A DNA stretch of 64,000 nucleotides from Leifsonia psychrotolerans (GCF_013410665.1 NZ_JACCFM010000001.1:2542001-2606000); one strand, 5' to 3'; shown: positions 45,884 through 55,803, numbered from the stretch's first letter. Program-made: numbers and translations. Notes: generated from the letters alone by a model not told the origin.

Positions 45884-47719
45884 ATGAGGCTCGAGACTGT
45901 GACCGGCACTTTTGAAATCGATCGCGTTTCTCTGTCAGTAGTTGTGCCCACGCATGAAGTCGGCCCGTGGGTTTCGGACTGCATCCGAAGCATTCTCCGG
46001 CAAGATGTCGTGGGAATGGAAGTCCTCGTCGTCGACGATCATTCCACAGACTCGACCAAGGCCATCGTGAGCGCATTCGCCGCGACCGATACTCGCATCA
46101 AGCTGGTGTCTGCCGAGCAATTCGGCGGAGCGCATGCTCGTAACCAGGGCGCCGCGCTCGCGCAAGGGCGCTATCTGATCTTTGCCGATGGTGACGATAT
46201 CATTCCCAATGGCGCCTATTCGGCGCTGATTGCGTCGCTTGAGCGGTCAGGGTCCGATATGGCAATCGGCAATTTCCTCAAGTTCTCCACCAAGGAAACG
46301 TGGGAGCCCGGCCGAGCGTGGAGAGTGTTCGATCAGCCATCTGTTGGAATCTCACTCAGGGAAGCGCCATCGCTCATTCGTGGACGTGCATGCTGGAACA
46401 AGATGTTCCGACGCACGTTCTGGGAGTCCACCGGAATCGAGTTCCCGGAAGTCACCCGCTCCAACGACATCGTGCCGATGACAAGAGCTCTCGTATCAGC
46501 CCGATCACTGGATATCATTCCTGAGATCGTCTACCTTTATCGTGCTCGACCCGGAAATCAATCGATGACTGCACGAGCCGATAAAGCAAGCGCTTTGATC
46601 AGCTATCTCTCACAGGAGGCGGAATGCGCGCGGCTTCTCCTTGAATACGGTGATGAAGAACTGCAGAGTCAGTACTACTCGATGTTCCTTAAAGCGGACG
46701 GTTGGGTCCACCTCACCAGGTTCCTCCAGACGCGCTCCGGCAATGAAGACCCTGCAGTCATGGAGCATGCTGCACTCATTGTAAAAGCTCTACTTCGTGC
46801 AGCTCCTGAACACACGCGGCACAGCCTTACTACAGCGCAGGTGCGCGTCTTCACCCTGTTCGCCGACGGGCGGAGTGATGTTCTGGCGCTTCTGAATAGT
46901 GAGGGCCAAATTGGCGCTGGCGAGCCAGAGGCGACCATCGAGGCCTTCGAGGCCCTAATCATTGCCACCGCCGCAGTTGTCGAAGCGCTACCCGATGAGC
47001 CCAATCTCGCGGCAGATGCATTGCGCTATCGCATGGTCCGCCCGCTTCTTGCCATCGCACACCTGCTCGACGAGGGCACGCTGGCCTCGCTTATGCACGC
47101 TGTCGCGCAGTATCGGGCTACCTGGCTTTCTGGCGAGCGACTACCGTTCTTCCACAATGAACGTGAAGCCGTTGCGATTTGTGAGCGTGGGTCAACGCCT
47201 GAACTCCTCGTTCTCAGCGGCGTTATTCGTCATGCCGGAGCGACAAGCACCGCCGTTCAAGCAAACGGTCGACGCCTGACGGTAGAGATCGAATTGAATG
47301 GAGTTGCCGCAGGAAGCCGTGCCGCTCTGCGTATGAAACATCGTCGCTCAGGTGCTGAATTCACCTCTGACTCAGTGGAGCTTCAGCCCAACAGTGCTAT
47401 TTCTACACTGGGGTTTATTGTCGATCGATCACAGCTCAGCGGCAAGGGGATCTGGGATGCCCACCTGCTCATCACAGTGGATTTCGTACAGGCAGAGGTA
47501 CGTGTTCTCTCCGATCGACGGCTCCCTCAGATCCCTGCCGGAAAGTCACCCCAGTTCATCGTTCTTCCGATTCGACGCGTCGGCCACGCACTGGTTACCG
47601 ATCTGCGTCACCCGGCCGCTATCCGCGCACTCTATTTGCCTTTCAAGATGCTGAAGAAGTCACGCCGCGATAGACGTTCGCGACAACGAAGGCTGGATCC
47701 AAAAATCTCGGCTAGCTGA
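45884..47719 (+). CDS. GT2-family glycosyltransferase, paralogue of the one at 36724
   Basis: The 611-residue protein has a good GT2 domain (LSVVVPTHEVGPWVSDCIRS; MEVLVVDDHSTDSTKAIV; GRYLIFADGDDIIPNGAY; ITGIEFPEVTRSND-like SND in the middle), followed by a C-terminal region of about 370 residues of unknown role, with a conserved beta-rich part near the end (AGSRAALRMKHRRSGAEFTS). It keeps the DDxSTD and DGDD motifs that its paralogues have altered. It is preceded by a 129-base gap without features. Its 3' end overlaps the convergent GT4 gene by 8 bases. Confidence 0.83.
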   Translation: MRLETVTGTFEIDRVSLSVVVPTHEVGPWVSDCIRSILRQDVVGMEVLVVDDHSTDSTKAIVSAFAATDTRIKLVSAEQFGGAHARNQGAALAQGRYLIFADGDDIIPNGAYSALIASLERSGSDMAIGNFLKFSTKETWEPGRAWRVFDQPSVGISLREAPSLIRGRACWNKMFRRTFWESTGIEFPEVTRSNDIVPMTRALVSARSLDIIPEIVYLYRARPGNQSMTARADKASALISYLSQEAECARLLLEYGDEELQSQYYSMFLKADGWVHLTRFLQTRSGNEDPAVMEHAALIVKALLRAAPEHTRHSLTTAQVRVFTLFADGRSDVLALLNSEGQIGAGEPEATIEAFEALIIATAAVVEALPDEPNLAADALRYRMVRPLLAIAHLLDEGTLASLMHAVAQYRATWLSGERLPFFHNEREAVAICERGSTPELLVLSGVIRHAGATSTAVQANGRRLTVEIELNGVAAGSRAALRMKHRRSGAEFTSDSVELQPNSAISTLGFIVDRSQLSGKGIWDAHLLITVDFVQAEVRVLSDRRLPQIPAGKSPQFIVLPIRRVGHALVTDLRHPAAIRALYLPFKMLKKSRRDRRSRQRRLDPKISAS

Positions 47720-48782
47720 GCGCTGCCTCCAGGCGTTTCAGAAATTCTCTCGACATGTCATAGGGCGTATAGCCTTCTGCAAACGCAGTTGCTTCCTCGC
47801 GAAGGCTCACGTCGGTCATGTCAAAATCAGCGATCAACGTCCCGAGGCTGTCGACCTCGTTCGCCGTGTCATAGAACTGGATCCATTTCTGTGCACGAAA
47901 TTGTCGAAGCATATGGTCCTGATTCGGCAAGATTGTCGGTAGACCATACGTGGCCGCGAGGAAGACGCTGCCAGAATTCAGTACATTCTTGTACGGGAAT
48001 ACTGCAAGGTCTGCGGCGGCGAACCAATCCTGCGTTGAATCATCAGGAATGTAGCTGTGGTCACGAATGATTCTGACATTGCGCGGAAGGACCGCTTCGA
48101 TCGCCAGCAGGTCTTCTTCCTTCGTCTTACCTGCGAGCAAGAGCACTATGGTCTCCCCCAATGCGGCAGCGCGCTCGACCGCACCGAAGAGCACATCCAG
48201 CCCTTTGTATGCCCGCATCTGGCCGAAGAAGAGCAGCGCTTTTTCGTCATCAGCTAGCCCGAGCCGATTCCGTGCGTCAGCCCGGGACAAAGACTGGTCA
48301 TAGACCCCCGAATAACTCGCGTGCGGCACATGCACGATTTTCGCAATTGGAATCGTGTAGTAATCCGAGGCTTCAATCTCGGTTCCCTTTGAAAGCACAT
48401 GAACCGCTGCGGCGCGATCGACGAGAAAATTAACGAGCTCCAACTCTAGTTCTGGGTAGAGGCACTCATGCGGCCTCACATTGTGCACTGTCCATACCAG
48501 GACGGCCCCATTGGCCAACGCCGTGTCAAGGCCTTGCTGAAAGGCACGGAGCTGCTCGGCAGCTTCTTCACGGGTGTCGGCTTTCTGCACAATCGGCGAC
48601 GTCCAATGAATGTGGACGACGTCCCCTGCGCCGACCTCGTCGAGCTGAATCAGGAGCGAGGTGAGCAAAGTCGAAGTCTTGAGTTTCCAGCCAGCCGCCC
48701 GAGGCGCCAAATACAGCATGTTCAGGTACGGGTTGTCGGACCAATAAGGAAACGCAACGATCTGGCCGGAATTCTTACTCAA
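47712..48782 (-). CDS. GT4-family glycosyltransferase, free-standing paralogue
   Basis: The 356-residue enzyme aligns along its length with the C-terminal half of the gene at 34404-36674 (VAFPYWSDNPYLNMLYLA; FHIHWTSP-like VHIHWTSPIV; VLVWTVHNVRPHECLYPE; LFFGQMRAYKGLDVLFGA; FPYKNVLNSGSVFLAATYG). The only plausible start is a TTG at 48782. It would add a sugar to the growing glycan in the cytosol. It is read towards the GT2 gene at 45884. Confidence 0.83.
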   Translation of the reverse strand: MSKNSGQIVAFPYWSDNPYLNMLYLAPRAAGWKLKTSTLLTSLLIQLDEVGAGDVVHIHWTSPIVQKADTREEAAEQLRAFQQGLDTALANGAVLVWTVHNVRPHECLYPELELELVNFLVDRAAAVHVLSKGTEIEASDYYTIPIAKIVHVPHASYSGVYDQSLSRADARNRLGLADDEKALLFFGQMRAYKGLDVLFGAVERAAALGETIVLLLAGKTKEEDLLAIEAVLPRNVRIIRDHSYIPDDSTQDWFAAADLAVFPYKNVLNSGSVFLAATYGLPTILPNQDHMLRQFRAQKWIQFYDTANEVDSLGTLIADFDMTDVSLREEATAFAEGYTPYDMSREFLKRLEAALS

Positions 48783-48862
48783 TTGACTACTCTCTTACCG
48801 ATACGGCCTGTTCGCCCGTGAGATTATACCAAGAGACGACCTGATAATCAGCCGCCGCCGAT

Positions 48863-50974
48863 TTACTCGCTTGCACTGAGAATGCGGTCGGTCAGTGGCT
48901 TACCGAGGGTCTTGCTGTAGGTGGCGGTTAGATGACCGGCGGTGTCGCGATACACAATCACATTTCCGATGACGGCCGGGCAGGTGCTCCTAATACAAAA
49001 AAAGTCGGTCATGTCGACAAGCTTTGAACCCTTCACCCTCTCCACAGTCTGCACCAACGGGTCAGGTACGGCCGTTGCTTCGTCTCGAGGTGTCGAGCAG
49101 TTAGAAGTGGCGGGGTTGAAACCCACGCGCGCGATACAGCTCATCGCGTCCTCGGAGACCCCGGGGTTGTCGGCCACAGCGACGACCTTTGTGCCCAATC
49201 CCGTTGCCTCCGCCCAATAGCGGGCGGCTCCATCCACTGCGGGACGAAGGTCATTTCCATTGGCCCAACGCGCGGAAGTCGTAATGATCAGGTCGTACGG
49301 TTTGGCCTTCTCAGTTAATCGAGCTTGGGTTTCTGCCATTACGGTGCCACAATCCGAGCCGATCGGACTTTCGCGCCACTGACAGCCGTAACCCAAGTAG
49401 GTGTCAAGGGACCAGTTCAGTCTCTCGAGCTGAGGCAACAGGGCAGGCACGAGCATCGCGGCGTGACTGTCTCCCACGAGGGCCACCCGAAGGGCACTGG
49501 GGCCTTGTGCCCCGTAGTTGCACGAGCGAAGCTCACCGCCCTGTTTGCGCCAGCAGGAAAATGCCCCGCCGGTATCGTCTTCGACGTCACTCACCGCCGG
49601 CCAAACGGTATCGCCGTTCGCTGAGCTGTCGCAGGCAGCCCCGGCAGAGTCCAATGCGGCCGCCCCGACACAAGCCTGAGACTGCAGGTCTGATGGCGGG
49701 CTCGCAGCTGCTTCGGCTCTCTTCACGACCGCGACTGCGCCACCGACCACGGTAACGGCAGCAATGATGGCGATCACGACGATTAGTCGGGCTTTCCCGG
49801 AGTGTTCGTGCGGTGAGTCGGGTTTCGCCGGGCGCAACCAGTTCGATTTGCGGATTGGGTTTTCGACCCAGTGGTACGACGCGATCGACAGTGCTGTGAT
49901 GAGCACGAGACAGGTGAGGTAGTACTTCTTCGAGTCGGCTGGGAAGATCGCGACGAGAAGCACGATCACCGGTAAGTGCCACAAGTACAACGAGTATGAG
50001 ATATTCCCTACATATCCCATCAGTCGATTCGTAATCGGCCACAGCATTCGGTCGTAACCGAGTCCGGGAGTCCCAATGCCAGCCGCCAACACCAACGTTG
50101 TTGCTAAGACGGGCAGAATCGCCCCCGGCATGGGGAAAGGAGTCGACGAGTCAAGCAGGAAGGCCCCGAGGCCAATTCCGACGAGTCCGATCCAGGCCAT
50201 CAATCCACGTACAGAAGCGGGAACCCGCATGAATAGCGGCGCAGCAAGCGCCAGAATGGCGCCGACGCCCAACTCCCACACGCGTGTCAACGACGAGAAA
50301 TAGGCGACGGTGGGGTTGCTGGAGGTCTCAGCCAGCCCCCACACCATTGAGCCGAGTGTCAGGGCGACCAGCACCGAAAAGACAGCGACACGAGGCGCTT
50401 TCCGAGAGCGGAACAGGTGGGCGGCCAGGAAAAGCACGATGACCATCACCACGGGCCAAACGAAGTAGAACTGCTCCTCGACAGAGAGCGACCAGTAATG
50501 CTGAAACGGTGACGGCGGCAGACCTTTCTGAAAGTAGTCGGTGCCGACCGATGCCATCCGCCAGTTTGCCGCAAAGAGGGCAGCCCAGACAGAGTCGACC
50601 ATGGCTTCCAACGCGCGCCCCCGGGGGAGCAACCACGCCGCAGCGGCAACTGTTGCAACGAGTACCAACATCGCGGCAGGGAGAATTCGCCGAATCCGGC
50701 GCGCGTAGAAGTCGCGGAAGGAAATGTGGCCGGACTTTTCGTATTCCCGCATGAGGATTCCGGTGATTAGAAAACCGCTCAATACGAAGAAGATGTCCAC
50801 GCCGACGAAACCGCCTGTTGGCCAGCCGAACAGATGGTCGGCAATAACGGCGAGAACAGCGATTGCGCGGAGCCCTTGCACGTCTGCACGAATCCGAGAA
50901 GGCCTGATTACTGCACGTGGGCTCAGATCCTCGGCTCCGCTCGGTGCAGCAATATTCTGGGCCGTGATCGTCAC
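48863..50974 (-). CDS. OafA/YrhL-type acyltransferase with SGNH domain
   Basis: The 703-residue membrane protein has an acyltransferase-3 domain (about ten helices; RADVQGLRAIAVLAVIADHLFGWPTGGFVGVDIFFVLSGFLI near residues 28-70, RRIRRILPAAML and a catalytic-type HYWSLSVEEQFYF) and an extracytoplasmic SGNH hydrolase-like domain after a last helix at about 400-420. The nucleophile motif is GDSHAAML near residue 508. It would O-acetylate the exported polysaccharide on the outer side. GTG start with AAGGAA upstream. It is the last full gene of the polysaccharide locus. Confidence 0.92.
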   Translation of the reverse strand: MTITAQNIAAPSGAEDLSPRAVIRPSRIRADVQGLRAIAVLAVIADHLFGWPTGGFVGVDIFFVLSGFLITGILMREYEKSGHISFRDFYARRIRRILPAAMLVLVATVAAAAWLLPRGRALEAMVDSVWAALFAANWRMASVGTDYFQKGLPPSPFQHYWSLSVEEQFYFVWPVVMVIVLFLAAHLFRSRKAPRVAVFSVLVALTLGSMVWGLAETSSNPTVAYFSSLTRVWELGVGAILALAAPLFMRVPASVRGLMAWIGLVGIGLGAFLLDSSTPFPMPGAILPVLATTLVLAAGIGTPGLGYDRMLWPITNRLMGYVGNISYSLYLWHLPVIVLLVAIFPADSKKYYLTCLVLITALSIASYHWVENPIRKSNWLRPAKPDSPHEHSGKARLIVVIAIIAAVTVVGGAVAVVKRAEAAASPPSDLQSQACVGAAALDSAGAACDSSANGDTVWPAVSDVEDDTGGAFSCWRKQGGELRSCNYGAQGPSALRVALVGDSHAAMLVPALLPQLERLNWSLDTYLGYGCQWRESPIGSDCGTVMAETQARLTEKAKPYDLIITTSARWANGNDLRPAVDGAARYWAEATGLGTKVVAVADNPGVSEDAMSCIARVGFNPATSNCSTPRDEATAVPDPLVQTVERVKGSKLVDMTDFFCIRSTCPAVIGNVIVYRDTAGHLTATYSKTLGKPLTDRILSASE

Positions 50975-51123
50975 TTGATTCCTTTATCAATCGACAGAAA
51001 CGTCCCGATAACGCAGCTGTAGCGCGTCTCGCACCATGAGAAAGCTTAACCGAACCGGGCTGCTGCCGCGGAGCAGACGAGTATCCGCCAAATGCGCTCA
51101 GTCGCTTCTGCTGCAGCGCCAAC

Positions 51124-51560
51124 TCAGGCCGCAGGAGACGCGACCGACGTACGACCTCTCGTCACGACCGCGAACAGTCCGATCGCTGCGGCGAGGGCGA
51201 AGCATCCAACGAACTGCCACACCCCGCCAAACGGTGCCAACCCCACGAAAACGATCGCCGTCAGCGCGATCGACACCGCCGAACCGATTCCATCAGAAAT
51301 CAAGATTGCCGATCTGAAGCAATCCGCCTCCGCGGGCGCTGCGGACTGCAAGGCCATCACCAATGGTGCTCGGGTAAATGAACCCATGCCCGCAACGGTC
51401 CGATCGGCAGTAGCCGGTGCAACGCGTGGGCTGAGATACCGATGGCGGCCACCGGAGGAACTCACCGGGCCAGGCCCTCCACCGCCGCGAACAAGTTGAG
51501 GGAGAGTCCGGCGATCGCGGCCAACACCGACCAGGCGATCCTCGGCATGCTCCAGGGGGG
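51124..51560 (-). pseudogene. MFS transporter remnant
   Basis: Frame-shifted fragments of a major facilitator can be followed on the minus strand. The last 88 residues (VAGMGSFTRAPLVMALQSAAP; SIALTAIVFVGLAPFGGVWQF) match the 3' end of the transporter at the right edge of the window (CIALTGIVFVSLAALGGVWPF), while the part upstream continues in another frame (AAIGISAHALHRLLPIGPL). No start or complete N-terminal half exists. The flanking sequence holds an IS481 remnant. The 149 bases before the remnant, towards the acyltransferase start at 50974, show nothing else. Confidence 0.65.
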
Positions 51561-51638
51561 CGACATCCGAACTCGAGCGCTGGCTTTGGTGTTCTTCCTA
51601 CACAGGTTGTGATCAGCGGCCATGACGGCTTAAAGCAA

Positions 51639-51692
51639 GAACCTCCGGTATCGATATGGGTTACCACACTCATTCCGATCCACGGAGGTTCT
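51639..51692. repeat. 10-bp inverted repeat before the IS481 remnant
   Basis: AGAACCTCCG (51639-51648) and CGGAGGTTCT (51683-51692) are perfectly inverted across 34 bases, directly before the transposase start. They may be part of the old element's end or a structure near its start; they do not resemble the usual IS481 terminal repeats. Confidence 0.4.
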
Positions 51693-51693
51693 C

Positions 51694-52080
51694 GTGTCCC
51701 ACGTTACCCATGCCAACGCCAAGCTCACCCCGGCTGGCCGCCTGCAGCTCATTTTGCTCGTCGTTGAGGGCGGCTGGGCGCAGTCCCGCGTCTCGGAACC
51801 CTTCCAGTACCGCTGGGGGCCGGACCTGATCGGTAAACCGATCCGCTCCGAACGCACGGCTCCCGTCGATCTGGTGCACGTGGACGTGAAGAAACTCGGC
51901 CGCATCCCCGACGGCGGCGGGCACCGCCCCCTCGCCGCCGAGGGGGCCTCCGCCCTCAACTACAACTCAGACCAAGCCCGCGCCGACACCTACCCGGGCC
52001 TGCGGACCACAGCTACTTGCCACAGACCCCATACCGGCATCGGAGGCAAGTCACCCTCGAACGTATTCATAACGTCAGTG
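51694..52080 (+). pseudogene. IS481-family transposase remnant
   Basis: The frame starts with a GTG and MSHVTHANAKLTPAGRLQLI, the usual beginning of IS481 transposases, but jumps after about 37 residues to QYRWGPDLIGKPIRSERT and the catalytic-domain motif DLVHVDVKKLGRIPDGGGHR. The helix-turn-helix and much of the catalytic domain are gone, and the end reads into unrelated sequence. It is a dead insertion-sequence relic left in the decayed patch between the polysaccharide locus and the next gene. Confidence 0.75.
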
Positions 52081-52103
52081 GGAAGAACATCTAGGCTGGA
52101 GGC

Positions 52104-52811
52104 ATGGCCGACTTTGCCAAAGACCTGCCCTTGAGCAACCGCCCCTCCGTCGACGAAGCCGGCGCCAACTCGAACTGGGGCGGACACCTCTCCGTCACCC
52201 TCACGGCCATTGCCGACGTGCTGGCCACGCTCACTCCTCCGCAATGGGAGACGCAGAGCAGGTGTGCTGGCTGGCGGGTGCGCGATGTGGCCGGCCACCT
52301 CGTCTGGCGCATCGGCAGTTCGAACCGCGAGCTTCTCGGCTCGATCGTGCGCGCCTCGTGGGGGCGGCGTTCGCTCAACCCGAACACGGCCATCGATCAG
52401 CTCAGTCGGGCCGCGGCTGCCGCTGAACCCGCTGAACTCGTGCGACGCATCCGGGACATCGCCACCGACGCAGCAGCCGGGCACGGCCGCCGGGGCATCA
52501 CCGAACTGACCGAGGCTGTCGTGCATGGCTACGACCTGGCACAGCCGCTCGGCATCGCGCTGCCGGTCGCACCGGCTGCGTCCGGCGCCGTCGCCCTGCG
52601 CCGGAGCCTCATCGTTCCCACCGAGATCAAGGCCGTGCTGCGCTCGCGCACGCTCGTGGCAGCGGATGCGAACTGGCAAGTGGGTCGGGGGCGACCGCTC
52701 CCCGGAACGGCCGAGACGCTCATCCTGTTTCTGTTCGGACGTGGCGGGCTGCCAGCCGAGCCGACACCGGATCCGACACCGGATCCTTCAGCGGCGCCGA
52801 ACGGCCCCTGA
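52104..52811 (+). CDS. Mycothiol-dependent maleylpyruvate isomerase family protein
   Basis: The 235-residue protein belongs to the DinB-like/maleylpyruvate isomerase group that uses mycothiol in actinobacteria. Visible parts are WETQSRCAGWRVRDVAGHLVWRIGSS (metal-binding His) and GITELTEAVVHGYDLAQPLGI (second His). The C-terminal tail is Pro/Asp-rich with TPDPTPDPS repeats. It is read alone and ends before a strong terminator. The real substrate is unknown; family members detoxify or isomerise small acids. The start ATG follows a weak site. Confidence 0.8.
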   Translation: MADFAKDLPLSNRPSVDEAGANSNWGGHLSVTLTAIADVLATLTPPQWETQSRCAGWRVRDVAGHLVWRIGSSNRELLGSIVRASWGRRSLNPNTAIDQLSRAAAAAEPAELVRRIRDIATDAAAGHGRRGITELTEAVVHGYDLAQPLGIALPVAPAASGAVALRRSLIVPTEIKAVLRSRTLVAADANWQVGRGRPLPGTAETLILFLFGRGGLPAEPTPDPTPDPSAAPNGP

Positions 52812-52821
52812 ACGCAGGCGA

Positions 52822-52853
52822 AAGGCCCCGTCATCCGATGATAACGGGGCCTT
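52822..52853 (+). terminator. Rho-independent terminator
   Basis: Stem AAGGCCCCGT (52822-52831)/ACGGGGCCTT (52844-52853) with a 12-base loop is followed by TTGTTT. It ends the preceding gene and, read from the other side, lies after the sugar permease stop, so it can serve both directions. Confidence 0.88.
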
Positions 52854-52917
52854 TTGTTTCCCATTTATCGACGCCTGAGGCTTCCTCCCCCACCCCCGGC
52901 ATCGGCAGGTGTGATGC

Positions 52918-54159
52918 TTAGCGACCGCCCGCGCGTCGCTTATTGTAGACGTCGAAGGCGACGGCCAGCAGCAGCACGAGGCCCTTGACGGCCTGCTGCC
53001 ACTCGATCCCGATACCCATGATGGACATACCGTTGTTCAGAACGCCGATGATCAGACCACCGATGATGGCGCCACCGATGGTGCCGATACCGCCGGTCAC
53101 AGCCGCGCCACCGATGAATGCCGCCGAGATGGCCTCGAGCTCGAAACCGTCACCGGCCTTCGGGCCGGCCAGGTTGAGGCGAGCCGTGAAGATCAAACCG
53201 GCCAGAGCGGCCAGGATGCCCATGTTCACGAACAGCCAGAAGGTCACGTTGCGGGTCTTCACACCCGAGAGCTCGGCGGCGTGCAGGTTGCCACCGATCG
53301 CGTAGATGTGGCGACCGAACACGCTGCGGTTCATGATGATGCCGTAGACGAGCACGAGCACGGCCAGCACGATCAACGTGACCGGGATGCCCTTGTAGCT
53401 GGCCAGTGCCCAGGCGAACGCGCCGATGGCGAGCGAGATCAACACGAGCTTGCCCACAAACCAGACGAGGGGCTCCACCGCCTGGCCGTACTTGGCCCGA
53501 CCGGTGCGCGTGCGCACCTGCTGCACGATGAGCGCGAGGATCGCAATCGCGGCGATGCCGAGGGTGAGCGGGTCCAGTGTGAACTCACCGAAGACGTTGT
53601 TCAGGAATCCGTTGCCCAGCGCCCGGTACTGCTCCGGGAAGGAGCCGATGTTGGCGTTGCCCAGCACCGCAAGCGCGAGCCCGCGAAAGATCAGCATGCC
53701 CGCCAGGGTCACGATGAAGGCCGGAATGCCGACGAACGCGATCCAGAATCCCTGCCAGACACCCACGAGGGCGCCGACGAGCAGCGAGAGGATGATCGAG
53801 AGCCACCAGGGCAGACCCCAGCTCACCGCGAACACACCCGAGACGGCGCCGACGAATGCGGCGACCGAGCCGACAGACAGGTCGATGTGCCCCGCGATGA
53901 TGACCATCACCATGCCGATTGCCAGAACGAGGATGTACCCGTTCTGCACGATCAGGTTCGAGATGTTCTGCGGGCGCAGCAGGATGCCATCGGTCAGGAA
54001 GGTGAAGAGCACCACCACCACGATCAGGGCGATGAAGATGCCGTTTTTGCCCAGGTCGCTGGCGACGTGTGCCAGCCAGGCGCCGGCCTTCGACGAGCTT
54101 GGATTGATTTGTGCACCCGCTGCAGTTGCGAGCGTCGGCTTGTTATCGAGGTCACTCAT
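52918..54159 (-). CDS. Sugar ABC transporter permease (GguB/MmsB-like)
   Basis: The 413-residue permease of the ribose/arabinose type carries pentose across the membrane with its ATPase and binding-protein partners. It has about ten hydrophobic segments and the family motif AGHIDLSVGSVAAFVGAVSG (about 110-130). Others are GVFAVSWGLPWW, GIPAFIVTLAGMLIFRGLAL and GAAVTGGIGTIGGAIIGGLIIGVLNNGMSIMG. The ATG at 54159 has AAGGAG upstream; the longer frame to 54180 is rejected. It is the last gene of the arabinose operon, 30 bases after the ATPase stop. Confidence 0.93.
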   Translation of the reverse strand: MSDLDNKPTLATAAGAQINPSSSKAGAWLAHVASDLGKNGIFIALIVVVVLFTFLTDGILLRPQNISNLIVQNGYILVLAIGMVMVIIAGHIDLSVGSVAAFVGAVSGVFAVSWGLPWWLSIILSLLVGALVGVWQGFWIAFVGIPAFIVTLAGMLIFRGLALAVLGNANIGSFPEQYRALGNGFLNNVFGEFTLDPLTLGIAAIAILALIVQQVRTRTGRAKYGQAVEPLVWFVGKLVLISLAIGAFAWALASYKGIPVTLIVLAVLVLVYGIIMNRSVFGRHIYAIGGNLHAAELSGVKTRNVTFWLFVNMGILAALAGLIFTARLNLAGPKAGDGFELEAISAAFIGGAAVTGGIGTIGGAIIGGLIIGVLNNGMSIMGIGIEWQQAVKGLVLLLAVAFDVYNKRRAGGR

Positions 54160-54189
54160 TGACGTTCTCCTTTTCCGCAAGCGCCGACG

Positions 54190-55719
54190 CTAGCGGGCCT
54201 TTTCCATGGTCATGTGCTTGATGAGGGTCTCCGGCGTCGCATCCTTGATCGGAAACTCGCCCGTGATGCAGCCTTCGGAGAGCGTGTACACGCGATCGCT
54301 GATGCCGAGCAGCTCGGGCAGTTCAGAGGAGATCACGATGATGCCCTTGCCCTGCGCCGCGAGCTCGTTGATGATCGCGTAGATCTCGTATTTGGCGCCC
54401 ACGTCGATGCCGCGGGTCGGCTCATCCAGGATGAGCACATCCGGGTTGGAGTAGATCCACTTGGACAGCACGACCTTCTGCTGGTTTCCGCCCGACAGCT
54501 TGCCGGTCTTGGCCAACACCGACGGTGCCTTGATGTTCATGCTGGTGCGATATTCGTTGGCAACCTTGAACTCTTCATTGCCGTCGACGAGACCCAGCTT
54601 GCTCAGTTTGCCCAGCGACGCCATCGAGATGTTGCGCTGAATGTCTTCGATCAGGTTGAGACCATACTGTTTGCGGTCCTCGGTGGCATACGCCAAGCCG
54701 TTCTCGATCGCCTCGGTCACGGTACGCGTCTTGATCTCGACGCCTTCCTTGAACACGCGGCCCGAGATGCGGCTGCCGTAGCTGCGCCCGAACAAGCTCA
54801 TCGCGAACTCGGTGCGTCCGGCACCCATCAGGCCGGCGATGCCGACGATTTCGCCTTTTCGAACGTTGATGTTCACGTTGTCGACCATGACGCGGCTCGC
54901 GTCTTGCGGATGGTGGGCTGTCCAGTTCTCGACCCGCAGAATCTCCTCGCCGATGTGCGGCGTGTGATCCGGATAGCGGTGCTCGAGATCGCGACCGACC
55001 ATGTCCTTGATGATGCGATCTTCGGTGACGTCGTCACGGGCAATCGTCTCAATGGCCTTGCCGTCGCGAATAACGGTGACCGAGTCCGCGACCTTCTTAA
55101 TCTCGTTGAGCTTGTGGCTGATGATGATCGACGTGATGCCCTGCTCTTTGAGGTGGCGCATCAGGTCGAGCAGGTGAGCGGAGTCCTCGTCGTTGAGGGC
55201 GGCTGTCGGCTCGTCGAGAATAAGAAGTTTCACGCGCTTGGAGAGCGCCTTGGCGATTTCGACAAGCTGCTGCTTGCCGACACCGATGTCCAGGATGCGG
55301 GTGGTCGGGTTCTCGCGCAGGCCGACGCGGGCCAGCAACTTGGCGGCCTCGTGGTTGGTCTTGTTCCAGTCGATCAGGCCGAACGCGCCGCGCAACTCGT
55401 TATTGAGAAAGATATTCTCCGCAATCGAGAGGTAGGGGCTGAGCGCCAGCTCCTGATGAATGATGACGATGCCTTTGGCTTCGCTATCGGTGATGTCGCG
55501 AAAGCCGACAACCTCGTCTTCGAAGACGATGTCGCCGCTATAGCTGCCATGCGGGTACACGCCGGAGAGCACCTTCATCAAGGTGGACTTGCCGGCACCG
55601 TTTTCACCGCAGATGGCGTGGATCTCGCCGCGTGCAACGTTCAGAGTGACCTCTTGCAACGCCTTGACGCCGGGGAAGGTCTTGGTAATGCCGCGCATCT
55701 CGAGAATGTTGGTAGTCAC
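54190..55719 (-). CDS. Sugar ABC transporter ATP-binding protein (GguA/MmsA-like)
   Basis: The 509-residue protein holds two fused ABC units, as usual for sugar importers of the ribose/arabinose group. The first has Walker [10 protein letters not shown] (about 38-46), [17 protein letters not shown] and Walker [11 protein letters not shown]. The second starts near 265 and has GLMGAGRTE as a degenerate Walker [15 protein letters not shown] and [17 protein letters not shown]. It powers uptake through the permease downstream. The start is a GTG with GAAAGG upstream. Confidence 0.94.
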   Translation of the reverse strand: MTTNILEMRGITKTFPGVKALQEVTLNVARGEIHAICGENGAGKSTLMKVLSGVYPHGSYSGDIVFEDEVVGFRDITDSEAKGIVIIHQELALSPYLSIAENIFLNNELRGAFGLIDWNKTNHEAAKLLARVGLRENPTTRILDIGVGKQQLVEIAKALSKRVKLLILDEPTAALNDEDSAHLLDLMRHLKEQGITSIIISHKLNEIKKVADSVTVIRDGKAIETIARDDVTEDRIIKDMVGRDLEHRYPDHTPHIGEEILRVENWTAHHPQDASRVMVDNVNINVRKGEIVGIAGLMGAGRTEFAMSLFGRSYGSRISGRVFKEGVEIKTRTVTEAIENGLAYATEDRKQYGLNLIEDIQRNISMASLGKLSKLGLVDGNEEFKVANEYRTSMNIKAPSVLAKTGKLSGGNQQKVVLSKWIYSNPDVLILDEPTRGIDVGAKYEIYAIINELAAQGKGIIVISSELPELLGISDRVYTLSEGCITGEFPIKDATPETLIKHMTMEKAR

Positions 55720-55755
55720 AGACGTGCCTTTCTCAGTAGTGCTGGGGAATGAGGT

Positions 55756-55795
55756 GACGAACCGGCGGGAAACCGAAGTTCCCCGCCGGTTCGTC
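55756..55795 (-). terminator. Intergenic hairpin between the sugar-binding protein and the ATPase
   Basis: A perfect 14-base stem, GACGAACCGGCGGG (55756-55769)/CCCGCCGGTTCGTC (55782-55795), closes a 12-base loop. No T run follows. Such structures commonly lower read-through and raise mRNA stability, so that the binding protein is made in excess over the ATPase (inference). Confidence 0.7.
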
Positions 55796-55803
55796 GTGAC
55801 GGA

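Noticed and set aside
53281..54162. A plus-strand His/Asp/Glu-rich protein opposite the sugar permease
   Set aside because: The unusual composition comes from reading the complement of a membrane protein; no start signal or family match.
54214..55752. A 512-residue open frame on the plus strand opposite the sugar ATPase gene
   Set aside because: It is the antisense shadow of a well-conserved ABC ATPase and has no recognisable domain or ribosome site.
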